From positions 89,986,881 to 90,050,880 of the forward strand of contig CM043957.1 in the NCBI GenBank assembly GCA_014529385.2: a DNA stretch of 64,000 bases. The letters are read 5' to 3'. The DNA is from Adiantum capillus-veneris. Taxonomy: Eukaryota > Streptophyta > Polypodiopsida > Polypodiales > Pteridaceae. Of this stretch, positions 34,616 through 45,646 are shown in pieces. Position 1 is the first letter of the stretch; every line of letters begins with the position of its first letter. Below the pieces are notes generated by a model that was not told the DNA's origin, searched no databases, and worked only from the letters and a program-made list of their open reading frames with translations. The position numbers and the translations under genes were made by a program.

Positions 34616-35528
34616 CTAACGGCTTTGGTGATCCGTTCGCAGAATGAAAGGAGTCCCCAACAAATAGTGATTCCACAAGTCTAAGACATGTAGAATTGTG
34701 AGGAGTTCCTTTTCATATATGCCTAGAGCTTGCTCAATAGGGTCGATCCTTTGAATTTTGTAGGCTATGGCGTGCCCTTCTTGGAGCAAAACAGCTCCAA
34801 GGCAATCACCACAAGCATCACATTGGACCTCAAATGGCTTTGAGAGATCCAACAGTGTAAGCACAGGTTGAGAGATAAGCTTTTAGAAAGCATTCTTCTC
34901 CTTGGAAGACCATGTATACCTAGCGTTTTTCTTTGTTAGGTCATGTAATGGTCCTGTGATTTGTGAGAACTTTTCTATGAAGCATCTATAGTATGCACAC
35001 ATACCTATAAAGATTCTTAGTTCATGAAGATTCCTTGGATTAGGCCATCCTTTTACTACCTCTAGATTTGATGGATCTGTTTGGATGCCATCTTGAGAGA
35101 TAATGTGACCTAAATACTGAATCTCTTGTAAGACAAACTCAGTTTTCTTTCGATTAATATAAAGTTTATCCTCTCATAAGACTTGAAATATTACCTGGAG
35201 GTGCTGCTTGTGTTCGTCTAGTGAATTAGAGTAGATGATTATATCATCAGAGAAGACTCTAGTAAAGGTTTGGTGAGGCCTGAATAGCTTCTCCATCAAG
35301 CGGTTGAATGTGGCTGGTGCATTGGTCAAGCCAAAAGGCATGACAATGTATTTGTAAAGACCAAACGTAGTGCAAAATGTGGTCTTTACAATATATTGAT
35401 CAACTATCCTTATTTGATGGTAGCCACTTTTTAGGTCAATCCTACTGAAATAGGTCGACACCCTGGCAGCTTATCAAATAGGTCTTCTACCCGTGGAACG
35501 GGAAACCTATTCTTGATAGTGATCCTAT
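34616..35528 (-). pseudogene. Reverse transcriptase (C-terminal part) and RNase H (element B)
   Basis: Segment 35,461-35,174 carries [35 protein letters not shown] and the active site VFSDDIIIYS. Segment 34,864-34,616 is RNase H with VQCDACGDCLGAVL (Asp), YEKELLTILH (Glu) and LRTDHQS (Asp). The RT N-terminus lies 10.8 kb away at 46,562-46,315 because element C landed between them. The connection region (about 35,170-34,870) is interrupted. Confidence 0.9.
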
Positions 35529-36188
35529 TTAGTTGTGAGGTACCCACCCCGTCGTCTCAACAACGGATCTGATGGTAAACCTGGTGGCCACAAGATCTAT
35601 AGCGGAAGCAAACAAAGTGGTCTGGGTTCATCTAGCGGACGATCTCTCATCACAAAGTGAATTGAGTTCGAGCCTACTAGCAAGGAGATCTAGCTCCACC
35701 TCGCAGGGAAAGCGGGATTTAACCTATGTAGCGATCCTAAGACCCACCTTCCAAGAGGAGAGAAACCTCGAGTGCCTTTTTCCCCATGTTTCAGAGGCAC
35801 GTACTCTCCAGATTTCACCACTCTAGGGCCAATGAGTATTACTAATATCGAAGTAAGCACAATGGGGACAGAGAGTTCCCGACCCATCGGGACCACCCAT
35901 CTCGTAGGCATTGGCAACCTGAGCCAAGCCCCCACACTCACACTTCTTTGTGTGACCTAATTACTACCACAAAGATTGTTCAACATAAAGATTCCTTGTT
36001 TAATTCCGAATCACATTGTTCGTTAAGATAGCCCTTCAACGAGTATTGCAAACAGTACCAAGACAGAATTCTAGTAAAAATTCTACTCAAACTTATTCAT
36101 AAAAGTTCCAATGTTCTGGAGGTACAACATCCCCCCTCCAGCGAGAGTTCACTCCTCCCGTTGTCGCCTAGCTGCCCATACAACTAGG

Positions 36189-36307
36189 TATGTCCACCGC
36201 ATAGAAAGCACGTCATGGACACTCCCACTGCATAGAAAGCAAGACGTGGGTTCCCACCGCATAGAAAGCAAGTCGTGGGTATCCACCGCATAGAAAGCAA
36301 GTCGTAG
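36189..36307. repeat. Four ~26-29-bp tandem repeats inside element C LTR
   Basis: The phrase CCACCGCATAGAAAGCAAGT with CGTGGG-like spacing occurs four times. The same block is present in the other LTR at about 44,217-44,336, so it predates the insertion. Confidence 0.85.
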
Positions 36308-36967
36308 ATTCAAGAGCCCTTAACGAGGAACTCTGCCCCCTGTGATCAGTAGGGGGGTCAAGACGGATTCAACATTGGAATTAAAATGAACATGTCGAGC
36401 TAAATTTTCCCTAGCAGACATTCTTTCCTATTGCAAACAGCATACCCATCAAACATTACCTTCCTACTTTAGAACTTAATGTACAATGATTTCAGTGCCG
36501 AGGTTTTCGTCGGATTTCTCCAAGATGTTCGGGAAAATTTTCATTCCTAACTAAACGTGTGCAATGTAATATTAAACAACTTGAATAAAAATATGATCTA
36601 CCTCTTCCACTTCTTCATGGATGGCCCGTGAGATGGCCGGTATTTGTTCCTCCATAGGAGCTTTCCCCTTTTCGTTGACATTACTCGTTCTTGCCTCGCG
36701 ATCGTGGGCACCACCGAAGCACGTCTTCTTAACCGGGGCCATTTCTCACTACTTTAAATGATTAGCTTGGAGAAAGAGCTAAGGTTCGCAAACATCATAA
36801 CAGTCCAATGGGTAGATTAGTGACATCAATTAATTTCTCCTATCTGAGAGATCTAGATTTCTTTCATAAAGCAATCATTAAGGATGGCACATAATCCTAT
36901 GGGAACCGGCTCTAAGATAATTATTCGGCTTACATGATTAAGAATAATTAGGATTTCACTATTGGAA

Positions 36968-37138
36968 TTACCAGAAAATTTAATTAAGTATGATTAAACT
37001 ATTTTCTGGTAAATAGTTTAATTACCAAAAAATTTAATTAAGTATGATTAAACTATTTTCTGGTAAGAATAATTAGGATTTCACTATTGGAATTACCAGA
37101 AAATTTAATTAAGTATGATTAAACTATTTTCTGGTAAA
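36968..37138. repeat. Triplicated hairpin unit, left LTR of element C only
   Basis: A unit starting TTACCAGAAAATTTAATTAA and ending CTATTTTCTGGTAA occurs three times here, at about 36,969, 37,021 and 37,089. The right LTR has a single, slightly mutated copy (about 44,996-45,040). TTACCAGAAAAT and ATTTTCTGGTAA at its ends are inverted repeats. The second copy lacks the full left arm (ACCAAAAAAT). Confidence 0.85.
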
Positions 37139-37729
37139 TAGACAATGCAGATTTATCTTAGGCATATGTGTGAGGAAAACCAATTCTTAGAGTCTTAATG
37201 ACAGATTAATTCCTCCTTAATTACATCTTAATGCATAAGAGAATGAATTCAATTAAGCTTCATTGTTAATGAGTGATTAAAAGAGTGATTCTCTTCAATC
37301 TACACAATTACTAGCTTATCGATTAATTACTATGCTACCTAGAGAGAGAAAATTCTGATAATTATGTTCTAATCATTAACCGAGAGTGATGAATGGCTGA
37401 TAATTCAGCTATGGAATGATGATTACATAATAGAATATGGATAAGGAGAATTTAGAGAGTAGTCATAGAGAATTACGACTAGGAATAAGCATAATAGACG
37501 AGAAATTTAGATGGTAATGAAAAAGGATTTGCAGAAAGCATTAATTAAACCGTGGTTACCGTGATTAAGGGCTTATAATATTCTCGATTCTTTGATCTAA
37601 TCGACCTTCTTGAGGCGAGAATTCGACAGCACCTCCCTCCTTGCTTCCCCTTCAAAAGGTGTGTGTTCCGGCAGCACCGTCCCAGAGTGTGTGTAGGTGT
37701 GTGTGTGTGTGCACTGTGTGTGTGTGAGC

Positions 37730-37760
<31 letters not shown>

Positions 37761-38424
37761 GGTCTTTAAATAGGCCACCTCAAGCTGAAAATCAATCTGG
37801 GTTGCTAAATGCATCTGGGAGCTTCTCCAGTTAAGCATGGCAAGTCCAGTTCCCTGCCCACCAAGTGTTAGGTTGGCTTGGTTAACTGGTTCTGAGATTG
37901 AGTTGCTGGTTTGGAAACTCTCCCAGGACTCCCACAAAGCAAGAGGGCGCCCCCTAGTTGCTAAAGCTGATATGGAGTGGGCTGGAACCTGTTCCCACAC
38001 AGTCCCGGGTCCCCGGTACCTCCCCGGACAATTTTTAGCAAAATTGGTTCTAGGCTAAAACGGGTCATAGGAGTCGGATTTTGATGCCGAAAATTGCTAT
38101 AGCAAGATCTAACTAAGCCGTACTGGCCTGAGTACCTGCCATATTTAGTAGTCCCCAGGGTTCGAAATGCAATTTTTTTGAAATTCGGGGTACGGGTGCA
38201 GTTTTTCGAGACGATCAAATCTGGATGGGTCAGGCGACCAAAAACTTACTATTTTTGGAATTTTTTTACAAAAATTATTTTAATTCACATTTCGGAGTTT
38301 TAAAACATTCTAAACATCATGGCACTGACAGAATCTGGAAAACTGCTAAAAATAGTAACTTATTCCATTATTTTCATTTCAAGATACAATGGTGTTCTTT
38401 TTGATCGGGGTTGGAGACCTTACA

Positions 38425-38434
38425 ACCTCCCCAA
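38425..38434 (-). other. Polypurine tract of element C
   Basis: The minus strand reads TTGGGGAGGT directly before the 3' LTR. Confidence 0.7.
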
Positions 38435-38454
38435 CGTGAAAAATTGAGATGTCC

Positions 38455-38763
38455 TCATCTCAAGAATGTGCTTGGGTAATCCTTTATAAGCGTTGGTTCG
38501 TCCTCCCAAGTTGCATCTTCTTCAAGGTAATCCTTCCACTTTACCAGATGCTCCGTGATAGTTCTGTTGCGTAACTTCCTTTCCCTTGTTTCCAGTACGT
38601 AGTCAGGTTGGAGCTCGAGAACTCCTTGAGCTGGCATGACTATCCGATCTGAGTCCAGGAATTGATCAGGGTTAGGAATATAGGGTTTGAGTAAGCTGAC
38701 GTGGAATACATCATGAACCTTCAAGTTTGCAGGTAACTTTAGCTTGTAGGCTTGGTCACTCAC
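38455..38763 (-). CDS. Chromodomain and C-terminal integrase tail (element C)
   Basis: The 102-residue frame contains DVFHVSLLKPYIPNP, the conserved strand before the chromodomain. PDYVLETRERKLRNRTITEH followed by LVKWKDYLEEDATWED is the chromodomain with its aromatic and W-E features. It is the end of the integrase polyprotein, separated from 39,858-38,845 by a TGA at 38,847-38,845 and some in-frame sequence. It is predicted to bind histone tails and bias where the element integrates. Confidence 0.9.
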   Translation of the reverse strand: MSDQAYKLKLPANLKVHDVFHVSLLKPYIPNPDQFLDSDRIVMPAQGVLELQPDYVLETRERKLRNRTITEHLVKWKDYLEEDATWEDEPTLIKDYPSTFLR

Positions 38764-38844
38764 AACCTTAACGATCTCGAATGGTCCACAATACCTTGGG
38801 CTTAGCTTCTTATATCTGCCTAGAGATAAGTTGCTTTTCTTTGG

Positions 38845-39858
38845 TCAGACTCGCAGAAAAACCTTATCTCCTTCTTTGAAAGTTCTTTCCGAACGGTTCT
38901 TATCTGCATAGTGCTTCTGTCTATCCTGAGCGGTTTGAATGTCCTGGCGAATAGCCCTAGTCTGTGCTTCCATATCCTCTAACATCTTTCTAGAGGCTTC
39001 TATCCTGATGGTTGGATCTGAGAAGTTCAGTGGTGCTAAACAGTCCTGTCCATAAAGAGCTTTGAAAGGTGACATTCCAATGCTTCTGTGTTCGGAAGAT
39101 TTGTAAGCATACTCCACCAAAGGTAGATATTGTAACCACTTCTTTGGCTCTTGCGAACAATAGGCTCTGAGAATGTCCTCGATGACTTGATTAACTCTCT
39201 CAGTTTGCCCATCTTTCTGTGGATGATACGCTGTACTAAAGGCTAATTGTGACCCAATAGATTGGAAAAGAGAAGTCCAAAATTTCGATGTAAACTTGGC
39301 ATCTCTATCGCTGACGATACGCTTGGGTAGACCATGTAACCTAAAAATTTCCTTGATGAATACTCGACTAACATCTGAAGCAGTAAAGGTTGTCTTTACA
39401 GGTATTAGATGAGCCACTTTTGTGAGCATATCAACAACCACGAAAACAGAATCATAATCTCCTGTAGAAGGTAATCCTATAACAAAATCCATACTGATGC
39501 ATTCCCATTTCATCTGGGGTATGTCAAGAGGTTGAAGTTGCCCTGGTAACTTGATTCTTTCGGCCTTTATCCGCTGACAAGAAAGACATTGCCTCACATA
39601 GCGAAGTATGTCCCCTTTCATTCCAGACCAAAAATAACTCCTCCTGACAGCATGAAGAGTCTTAGCATAGCCTGGATGTCCGGATGTAGGGCTATCATGC
39701 GCTTCATACAAAATGGCCTTCTTTAAGGCTGGATCTCTGGGTACACAGAGTCTATGTCTGTAGTAAAGACATCCTCCCATAAGAGAGTAATCTTTAGCTT
39801 CACGCATCTTATTCTGCTGGACTAGAGATACTATACGTTGGTACTTTGGATCTACCAA
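38845..39858 (-). CDS. Integrase catalytic region (element C)
   Basis: An uninterrupted 337-residue frame. The N-terminal HHCC zinc finger is complete (AHDSPTSGH...CLSCQ). The DDE triad is in place: SMDFVIGLP, VSDRDAKFTSKFW and GQTERVNQ. The GPF/Y-type C-terminal module follows (YGQDCLAPLNF; FKEGDKVFLRV). The frame ends at a TGA where the family usually has a coding residue, probably Arg. The enzyme would join element cDNA to host DNA. This is the best preserved protein in the window. The first Met is internal to the polyprotein and is not a true start. Confidence 0.93.
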   Translation of the reverse strand: MVDPKYQRIVSLVQQNKMREAKDYSLMGGCLYYRHRLCVPRDPALKKAILYEAHDSPTSGHPGYAKTLHAVRRSYFWSGMKGDILRYVRQCLSCQRIKAERIKLPGQLQPLDIPQMKWECISMDFVIGLPSTGDYDSVFVVVDMLTKVAHLIPVKTTFTASDVSRVFIKEIFRLHGLPKRIVSDRDAKFTSKFWTSLFQSIGSQLAFSTAYHPQKDGQTERVNQVIEDILRAYCSQEPKKWLQYLPLVEYAYKSSEHRSIGMSPFKALYGQDCLAPLNFSDPTIRIEASRKMLEDMEAQTRAIRQDIQTAQDRQKHYADKNRSERTFKEGDKVFLRV

Positions 39859-39982
39859 GGTTGCTTCTTTGATTCTATCCCAGATAGGGTTATTTGGAAT
39901 AGAGATAGCTCCGAGAAAGGATTTTCGGCTAAGACTATCTGCAACTGCATTTTACTTTCCTGGTCTATACTTTATGTCAAGG

Positions 39983-41341
39983 TCATATTCCTGTAATAGC
40001 TCTATCCCATCGTCGTTGTCGCATATTGAGAATAGGTTGAGTAAAAATCCATTTTAAGCTCTTGTGGTCTGTAACCAGCTGAAACTTGCGTCCGAGAAGA
40101 TAATGTCTCCATAAATTCAGCGCATGAATAACTGCTAGAAGTTCCAAATCATGAGTAGGATAATTCTTCTCATGATCTCTCAGCTTTCGCGAAGTATACG
40201 CCACTGGTCTTCCTTCTTGAGTAAGAACTCCGCCTAGAGCGAATTTGCTAGCGTCGGTCGCTACTTCAAATTCCTTACTGAAATCTGGAAGCTTTAAAAT
40301 AGGAGCTGAGACCAAGAACTCCTTTAGTTTAGCAAAGCTAGACTCATGCTCGGTCTTCCATTCGATCCTCATTCCTTTCTTCAGGAGTTTCGTCAAAGGT
40401 GCAGCAATACGTGCATAATCCTTGATAAAAATCCTGTACCATCCCGTTATTCCAAGAAATCCTCTTACTTCGTTGACGGTGGATGGTTGAGGCCAATCAA
40501 CAATGTCCTTGACCTTGTCTGGGTCCACTGAAATCCCCTCAGTTGATATGACAAATCCAAGATATTGGACTTTAGGCGAGCAAAAAGTGCACTTGCTCTC
40601 TTTAGCGTAAAGTTGGTGTTTTTGGAGAAGATCAAGTACTTTGCGAACATGTTCTTCGTGATCTGCCTCGTTCTTAAAGTAGATCAGAATGTCATCAAAG
40701 AAAACCAAGACAAAATCATCCAGGTAAGGTCTGAAAATATCCTACATAAGTCGATTGAAGCTTGCAGGAGCATTTGTTAGACCAAAAGACATTACTGTGA
40801 ACTCGTAGTGCCCATACCTAGTATTGAAAGCAGTCTTTGGAATATCTGATTCCTTGATCCTGATTTGGTAATATCCTGACCTTAGATCTATCTTCGTAAA
40901 TATTTTGGCGCCGTGGAGCCTGTCCAAGAGTTCGTCAATCCTTGGAATTGGATACTTGTTCTTGACAGTTACCTGGTTCAATCCACGATAGTCTATGCAT
41001 TGCCTTAAGGTTCCATCCTTCTTCTTCTGAAAAAGAACTGGAGCACCCCAAGGAGAAGTACTGGGTTGAATGAATCCTTGCTCAATGAGTTGCCTAAGCT
41101 GTTCTTTGAGTTCGATGGACTCTGGAAGTGACATCTTATACGGTCTTTTTGAGATAGGTTCACATCCAGGAATAGTCTCAATCTCATGATCTACCTCTCT
41201 TTGTGGTGGAAGATTCGTAAGGTCTTCAAGGAATACATCATCATACTCCCTCAACCAGTTTGGTCGAAGTGAGGTATCTGATCGGTCCACTTTATTGAGT
41301 TTAACCGCATAAATTTGCTGACCCTTCCTTAGTCCCTTCAA
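39983..41341 (-). pseudogene. Reverse transcriptase and RNase H (element C)
   Basis: Segment 41,341-40,742 begins with the protease-RT linker and holds [31 protein letters not shown] and [19 protein letters not shown] at 40,744-40,742 follows directly. The frame resumes with VLVFFDDILIYF, the active site, and runs to 39,983 with VQYLGFVISTEGISV, FEVATDASKFALGGVLTQ (RNase H Asp), DLELLAVIHAL (Glu) and LVTDHKS (Asp). Near 40,005 the sequence reads GGG where the family alignment suggests GG, shifting the RNase H-integrase linker out of frame. Only these two lesions are obvious. Confidence 0.93.
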
Positions 41342-41495
41342 AAGTCTGTTGGCCTTAACTAGAGTAGCCTTAGGTCTCCCATTTCCCCTCTAGATTAAGG
41401 CTTCATTACCCAAGTTATCTATAAAGGTAAAGTTTCCTTGTGCACAATGTATGTGGGCCCTATTTTGCTTTAGCCAGTCCATCCCTAGTATCCCA

Positions 41496-42711
41496 TCAAA
41501 GAATCCTAAGGGTAGGGTTCGAAATTGGGTGTCCCCCTAAATCAAAGTCAATTTTTCCTGCAGAGTGTTGAGATACTACCTCCTTGCCGTTTGCTAACTC
41601 TACAACTAGCTTGCTTGTTGGGTACTTATCTAGCTTAAGCTTCCTCATGCATCGGGGTGAAAGAAATGAAAGAGTACTACCACAATCTATAAGGAATTTA
41701 ACTTGTTCACCTCTGAGAGATCCTGGTGTATGAATGACTGCGTATTTCTCGCAACCATTGGGATTGTCAATTGCAGCATGTAGGGTTGCTCTCTCCACTA
41801 TTTCATCACCCACAGTTGGTTGTACCACTGCGGCATTCACTCTGGCGGTAGCTCCACACCCTCGCCCTCTGTTCATCCTTCCTCGTCCTCCTCTTCCATT
41901 AGCTTGGCCATGCCCACGGGTATTCAAGGGTATGGCATTGGCGTTGGTTGCCTGAATGTTCATGGGGCAATTGGATCTGTAATGTCCATGCTCACTGCAA
42001 CCATAGCATCGAGCATCGGGGAACTCCATGGTTGTGGTGGTAGCCACAATAGGGCGCTGGTTATACGCTTGGTTGGCTGGTCTGTTATCCCAAGCAGTGG
42101 TCCTTGCCCTCTTTGCCCAATGATTCCTTCTGTTCTGATTAGCCTTTTATACTTCGAGAGCTAGAGGTTTGTCTCTCAACAAGGCATCCTATAGCGTCGT
42201 CGGCTTGAGAGCTTGCAACCGAGTATTTAGGGGATCGATTAGACCTTGGCAGAACCTTGCTACCTGTTGTTCCAAGGTCATCTTAGGAGCATATCTCCGA
42301 AGAGTGACAAACTTTGCATAGTATTCTTCGACAGATAAATTCTGCTACTGAAGTGAAAAGAATTCATTCATCCTCAAGGTTCTATAGGCAGGCGGTAAAT
42401 AACGTCCCATTATTGCAGCTTTAATGTCTTCCCAGGACTGGGAAGATCCCTTAATGTCCATGTCCCTGCAATGTTGCTTCCACCATATCTTGGCATCGCC
42501 AGTTAAGCGGAACATCGCAAGCATAGTATGATTTACGGGTTGGGTCCCCGCAGCTTCAAAGTAATCGTCCATGGCTTCCATCCATACTTCCGCATCTCTC
42601 TCCACATTTGCCCCCTCTCCCTTAAAGATCGGAGGTTGGGCTTGCTTAAGGAGGAGCTTCTTCTCTTGCGCTGCCGAGTACAGAGCAACAGGCGGTGCCT
42701 ACATGGATTAT
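41496..42711 (-). pseudogene. gag and aspartic protease (element C)
   Basis: An ATG at about 42,702 is followed at once by TAG and then APPVALYSAAQEKKLLLKQA. Segment 42,605-42,345 is the Gag core (DAEVWMEAMDDYFEAAG; RLTGDAKIWWKQH). At 42,347-42,345 a TAG sits between two CAG codons. The frame continues to the zinc knuckle CYGCSEHGHYRSNC (complete C-X2-C-X4-H-X4-C, about 42,013-41,972), a Gly/Arg-rich stretch (GRGGRGRMNRGRG), and the protease with VKFLIDCGSTLSFLSPRC, in which D-C-G replaces D-S/T-G. Gag would package RNA; the protease would cut Gag-Pol. At least four in-frame stops are present. Confidence 0.9.
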
Positions 42712-42915
42712 ACGAATTCTTGATACATTACTTGGATTTCAAAATAGACACGAGACTTTAAATAAAATTCAAGATTCTACTTTATCAAGAGACAGAGATT
42801 CAGAGACAAAAAGCACTTTATTGACGAAAATTTATTACAATTGAAACCCCTCAAGGTTTAGGATAACTGATGATCAGCTTATTACATGGCTTTATGGATT
42901 GCGTATAAAATACGC

Positions 42916-43431
42916 CTAGGAGATGGTATTCACGTGATACACTACTTCATTCGTGTAATAGTTTCTATACTCATTCTTGAGTGGATAATAAACTAAGATA
43001 TCAAGCCGGAGTTCCGCCTTCAGTAATCCAAAGGTTTTGACTCGGTTTGTTGGGGTCACGTTGGTGACCTTCTCCAAAAGCCAGTCGTTGATGGTTTGAT
43101 TGGAGTTGTCTGAAGCAGTCTGGTCGAATCGTGTAGGCACCAAGTAGAATATCTCTATTACTCTCAACTCTTCTCCCCAACGTATCTTCTTCAAGTTGGT
43201 AGCCAGGCATCCTAGCTTCCGAGCGTTGATGTAGTAAACCCCTCCTGGAAATGTCCAATCAAGTTCCCATCCTCTATCAATGCGAGTGGAGTGTGGCGTA
43301 TAAGCCTTCAAAAGTATCTCCAGGACATCTCCCCTGACCTGGTAAACTGGGGATCTTCGAGCTTGCTCATAAATAAGCTCAAACACTTGGAACTTCCGAT
43401 ATTCGAGCACGGGGTCTTCCTGCAACACCAA
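42916..43431 (-). CDS. Unrecognised 171-codon ORF between PBS and gag (element C)
   Basis: I do not recognise it. It lies in the leader, about 100 bp after the PBS and about 210 bp before gag, in the same orientation. It opens at a TTG (43,431) and has no ATG; the bases before residue 5 read GGTGTTGCAG|GAAGACC, which resembles a splice acceptor, so it may be an exon joined to an upstream ATG or to gag. The protein has mixed composition (VFELIYEQARRSPVYQVRGD; WELDWTFPGGVYYINARKLG; LLKAELRLDILVYYPLKNEY) with no zinc finger, coiled coil or membrane segment. Unlike the rest of C it has no internal stop. It could be an accessory protein or a captured sequence. Confidence 0.5.
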   Translation of the reverse strand: MVLQEDPVLEYRKFQVFELIYEQARRSPVYQVRGDVLEILLKAYTPHSTRIDRGWELDWTFPGGVYYINARKLGCLATNLKKIRWGEELRVIEIFYLVPTRFDQTASDNSNQTINDWLLEKVTNVTPTNRVKTFGLLKAELRLDILVYYPLKNEYRNYYTNEVVYHVNTIS

Positions 43432-43531
43432 TGCAAGGAATTCGGATCAACTACCTATATACTTTTAGTTCCTTTTAAATGTTCAAACAATACGACTTTA
43501 TTTCCCAGCCTAACCTAGGCTCTCTAACCTA

Positions 43532-43544
43532 GGCTCTGATACCA
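43532..43544 (-). other. Primer binding site of element C (tRNA-iMet)
   Basis: The minus strand reads TGGTATCAGAGCC two bases after the LTR end, complementary to the 3' end of plant initiator tRNA-Met. Confidence 0.9.
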
Positions 43545-43546
43545 GG

Positions 43547-45615
43547 TGTGAGGTTCCCACCCCGTCGTCTCAACAACGGATCTGATGGTAAACCTGGTGG
43601 CCACTAGATCTATAGCGGAAGCAAACAAAGTGGTATGAGTTCATCTAGCGGATGATCTCTCATCACAAAGTGAATTGAGTTCGAGCCTACTAGCAAGGAG
43701 ATCTAGCTCCACCTCGCAGGGGAAGCGGGATTTAACCTATGTAGCGATCCTAAGACCCACCTTCGAAGAGGAGAGAAACCTCGAGTGCCTTTTTTCCCAT
43801 GTTTCAGAGGCACGTACTCTTGAGATTTCACCGCTATAGGGCCAATGAGTATTACTAATATCAAAGTAAGCACAATGGGGACAGAGAGTTCTCGACCCAT
43901 CGGGACCACCCATCTCGTAGGCATTGGCAACCTGAGCCAAGCCCCAACTTTCCACCCCCACACTCACACTTCTTTGTGTGACCTAATTACTACCACAAAG
44001 GTTGTTCAACATAAAGATTCCTTGTTTAATTCCGAATCACATTGTTCGTTAAGACAGCCCTTCAACGAGTATTGCAAACAGTACCAAGACAGAATTCTAG
44101 TAAAAATTCTACTCAAACTTATTCATAAAAGTTCCAATGTTCTGGAGGTACAACATCCCCCCTCCAGCGAGAGTTCACTCCTCCCGTTGTCGCCTAGCTG
44201 CCCATACAACTAGGTATGTCCACCGCATAGAAAGCACGTCATGGACACTCCCACTGCATAGAAAGCAAGACGTGGGTTCCCACCGCATAGAAAGAAAGTC
44301 GTGGGTATCCACCGCATAGAAAGCAAGTCGTGGATTCAAGAGCCCTTAACGAGGAACTCTGCCCCCTGTGATCAGTAGGGGGGTCAAGACGGATTCAACA
44401 TTGGAATTAAAATGAACATGTCGAGCTAAATTTTCCCTAGCAGACATTCTTTCCTATTGCAAACAGCATACCCATCAAACATTACCTTCCTACTTTAGAA
44501 CTTAATGTACAATGATTTCAATGCCGAGGTTTCCGTCGGATTTCTTCAAGATGTTCCGGGAAATTTTCATTCCTAACTAAACGTGTGCAATGTAATATTA
44601 AACAACTTGAATAAAAATATGATCTACCTCTTCCACTTCTTCATGGATGGCCCGTGAGATGGCCGGTATTTGTTCCTCCATAGGAGCTTTCCCCTTTCCG
44701 TTGACATTACTCGTTCTTGCCTAACGATCGTGGGCACCACTGAAGCGCGTCTTCTTAACCGGGGCCATTTCTCACTACTTTAAATGATTAGCTTGGATAA
44801 AGAGCTAAGGTTCGCAAGCATCATAACAGTCCAATGGGTAGATTAGTGACATCAATTAATTTCTCCTATCTGAGAGATCTAGATTTCTTTCATAAAGCAA
44901 TCATTAAGGATGGCACATAATCCTATGGGAACCGGCTCTAAGATAATTATTCGGCTTACATGATTAAGAATAATTAGGATTTCACTATTGGAATTACCAG
45001 AGAATTGAATTAAGTATGATTAAACTATTTCCTGGCAAATAGACGATGCAGATTTATCTTAGGCATATGTGTGAGGAAAACCAATTCTTAGAGTCTTAAT
45101 GACAGATTAATTCCTCCTTAATTACATCTTAATGCATAAGAGAATGAATTCAATTAAGCTTCATTGTTAATGAGTGATTAAAAGAGTGATTCTCTTCAAT
45201 CTACACAATTACTAGTTTATCGATTAATTACTATGCTACCTAGAGAGAGAAAATTCTGATAATTATGTTCTAATCATTAACCGAGAGTGATGAATGACTG
45301 ATAATTCAGCTATGGAATGATGATTACATAATAGAATATGGATAAGGAGAATTTAGAGAGTAGTCATAGAGAATTACGACTAGGAATAAGCATAATAGAC
45401 GAGAAATTTAGATGGTAATGAAAAAGGATTTGCAGAAAGCATTAATTAAACCGTGGTTACCGTGATTAAGGGCTGATAATCCTCTCGATTCTCTGATCTA
45501 ATCGAGCTTCTTGAGGCGAGAATTCGACAGCACCTCCCTCCTTGCTTCCCCTTCAAAAGGTGTGTGTTCCGGCAACACTGTCCCAGAGTGTGTGTAGGTG
45601 TGTGTGTGTGTGAGC

Positions 45616-45646
<31 letters not shown>

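Larger units (their letters stand above)
35534..38424 (-). repeat. 3' LTR of element C (2891 bp)
   Basis: It begins TGTGAGGTACCCACC and ends GGAGACCTTACA. It is 128 bp longer than its partner, mainly from extra copies of a hairpin-forming unit at 36,968-37,138 and a small GT-repeat difference near 37,712. ORFs inside it on either strand have no family resemblance. Confidence 0.95.

Noticed and set aside
35690-35941. 83-codon minus-strand ORF at the LTR start (also 43,703-43,963)
   Set aside because: Lies in LTR sequence, no family match, and the two copies differ at random codon positions.
36111-36293. ORF present in both element C LTRs (also 44,137-44,319)
   Set aside because: It is made by the 26-29-bp tandem repeats on the non-element strand and has no protein character.
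37545-38000. 151-codon minus-strand ORF in the LTR (also 45,446-45,886)
   Set aside because: It includes the GT-repeat as Thr-His residues and differs in length between the LTRs through repeat changes, not by codon-preserving substitutions.
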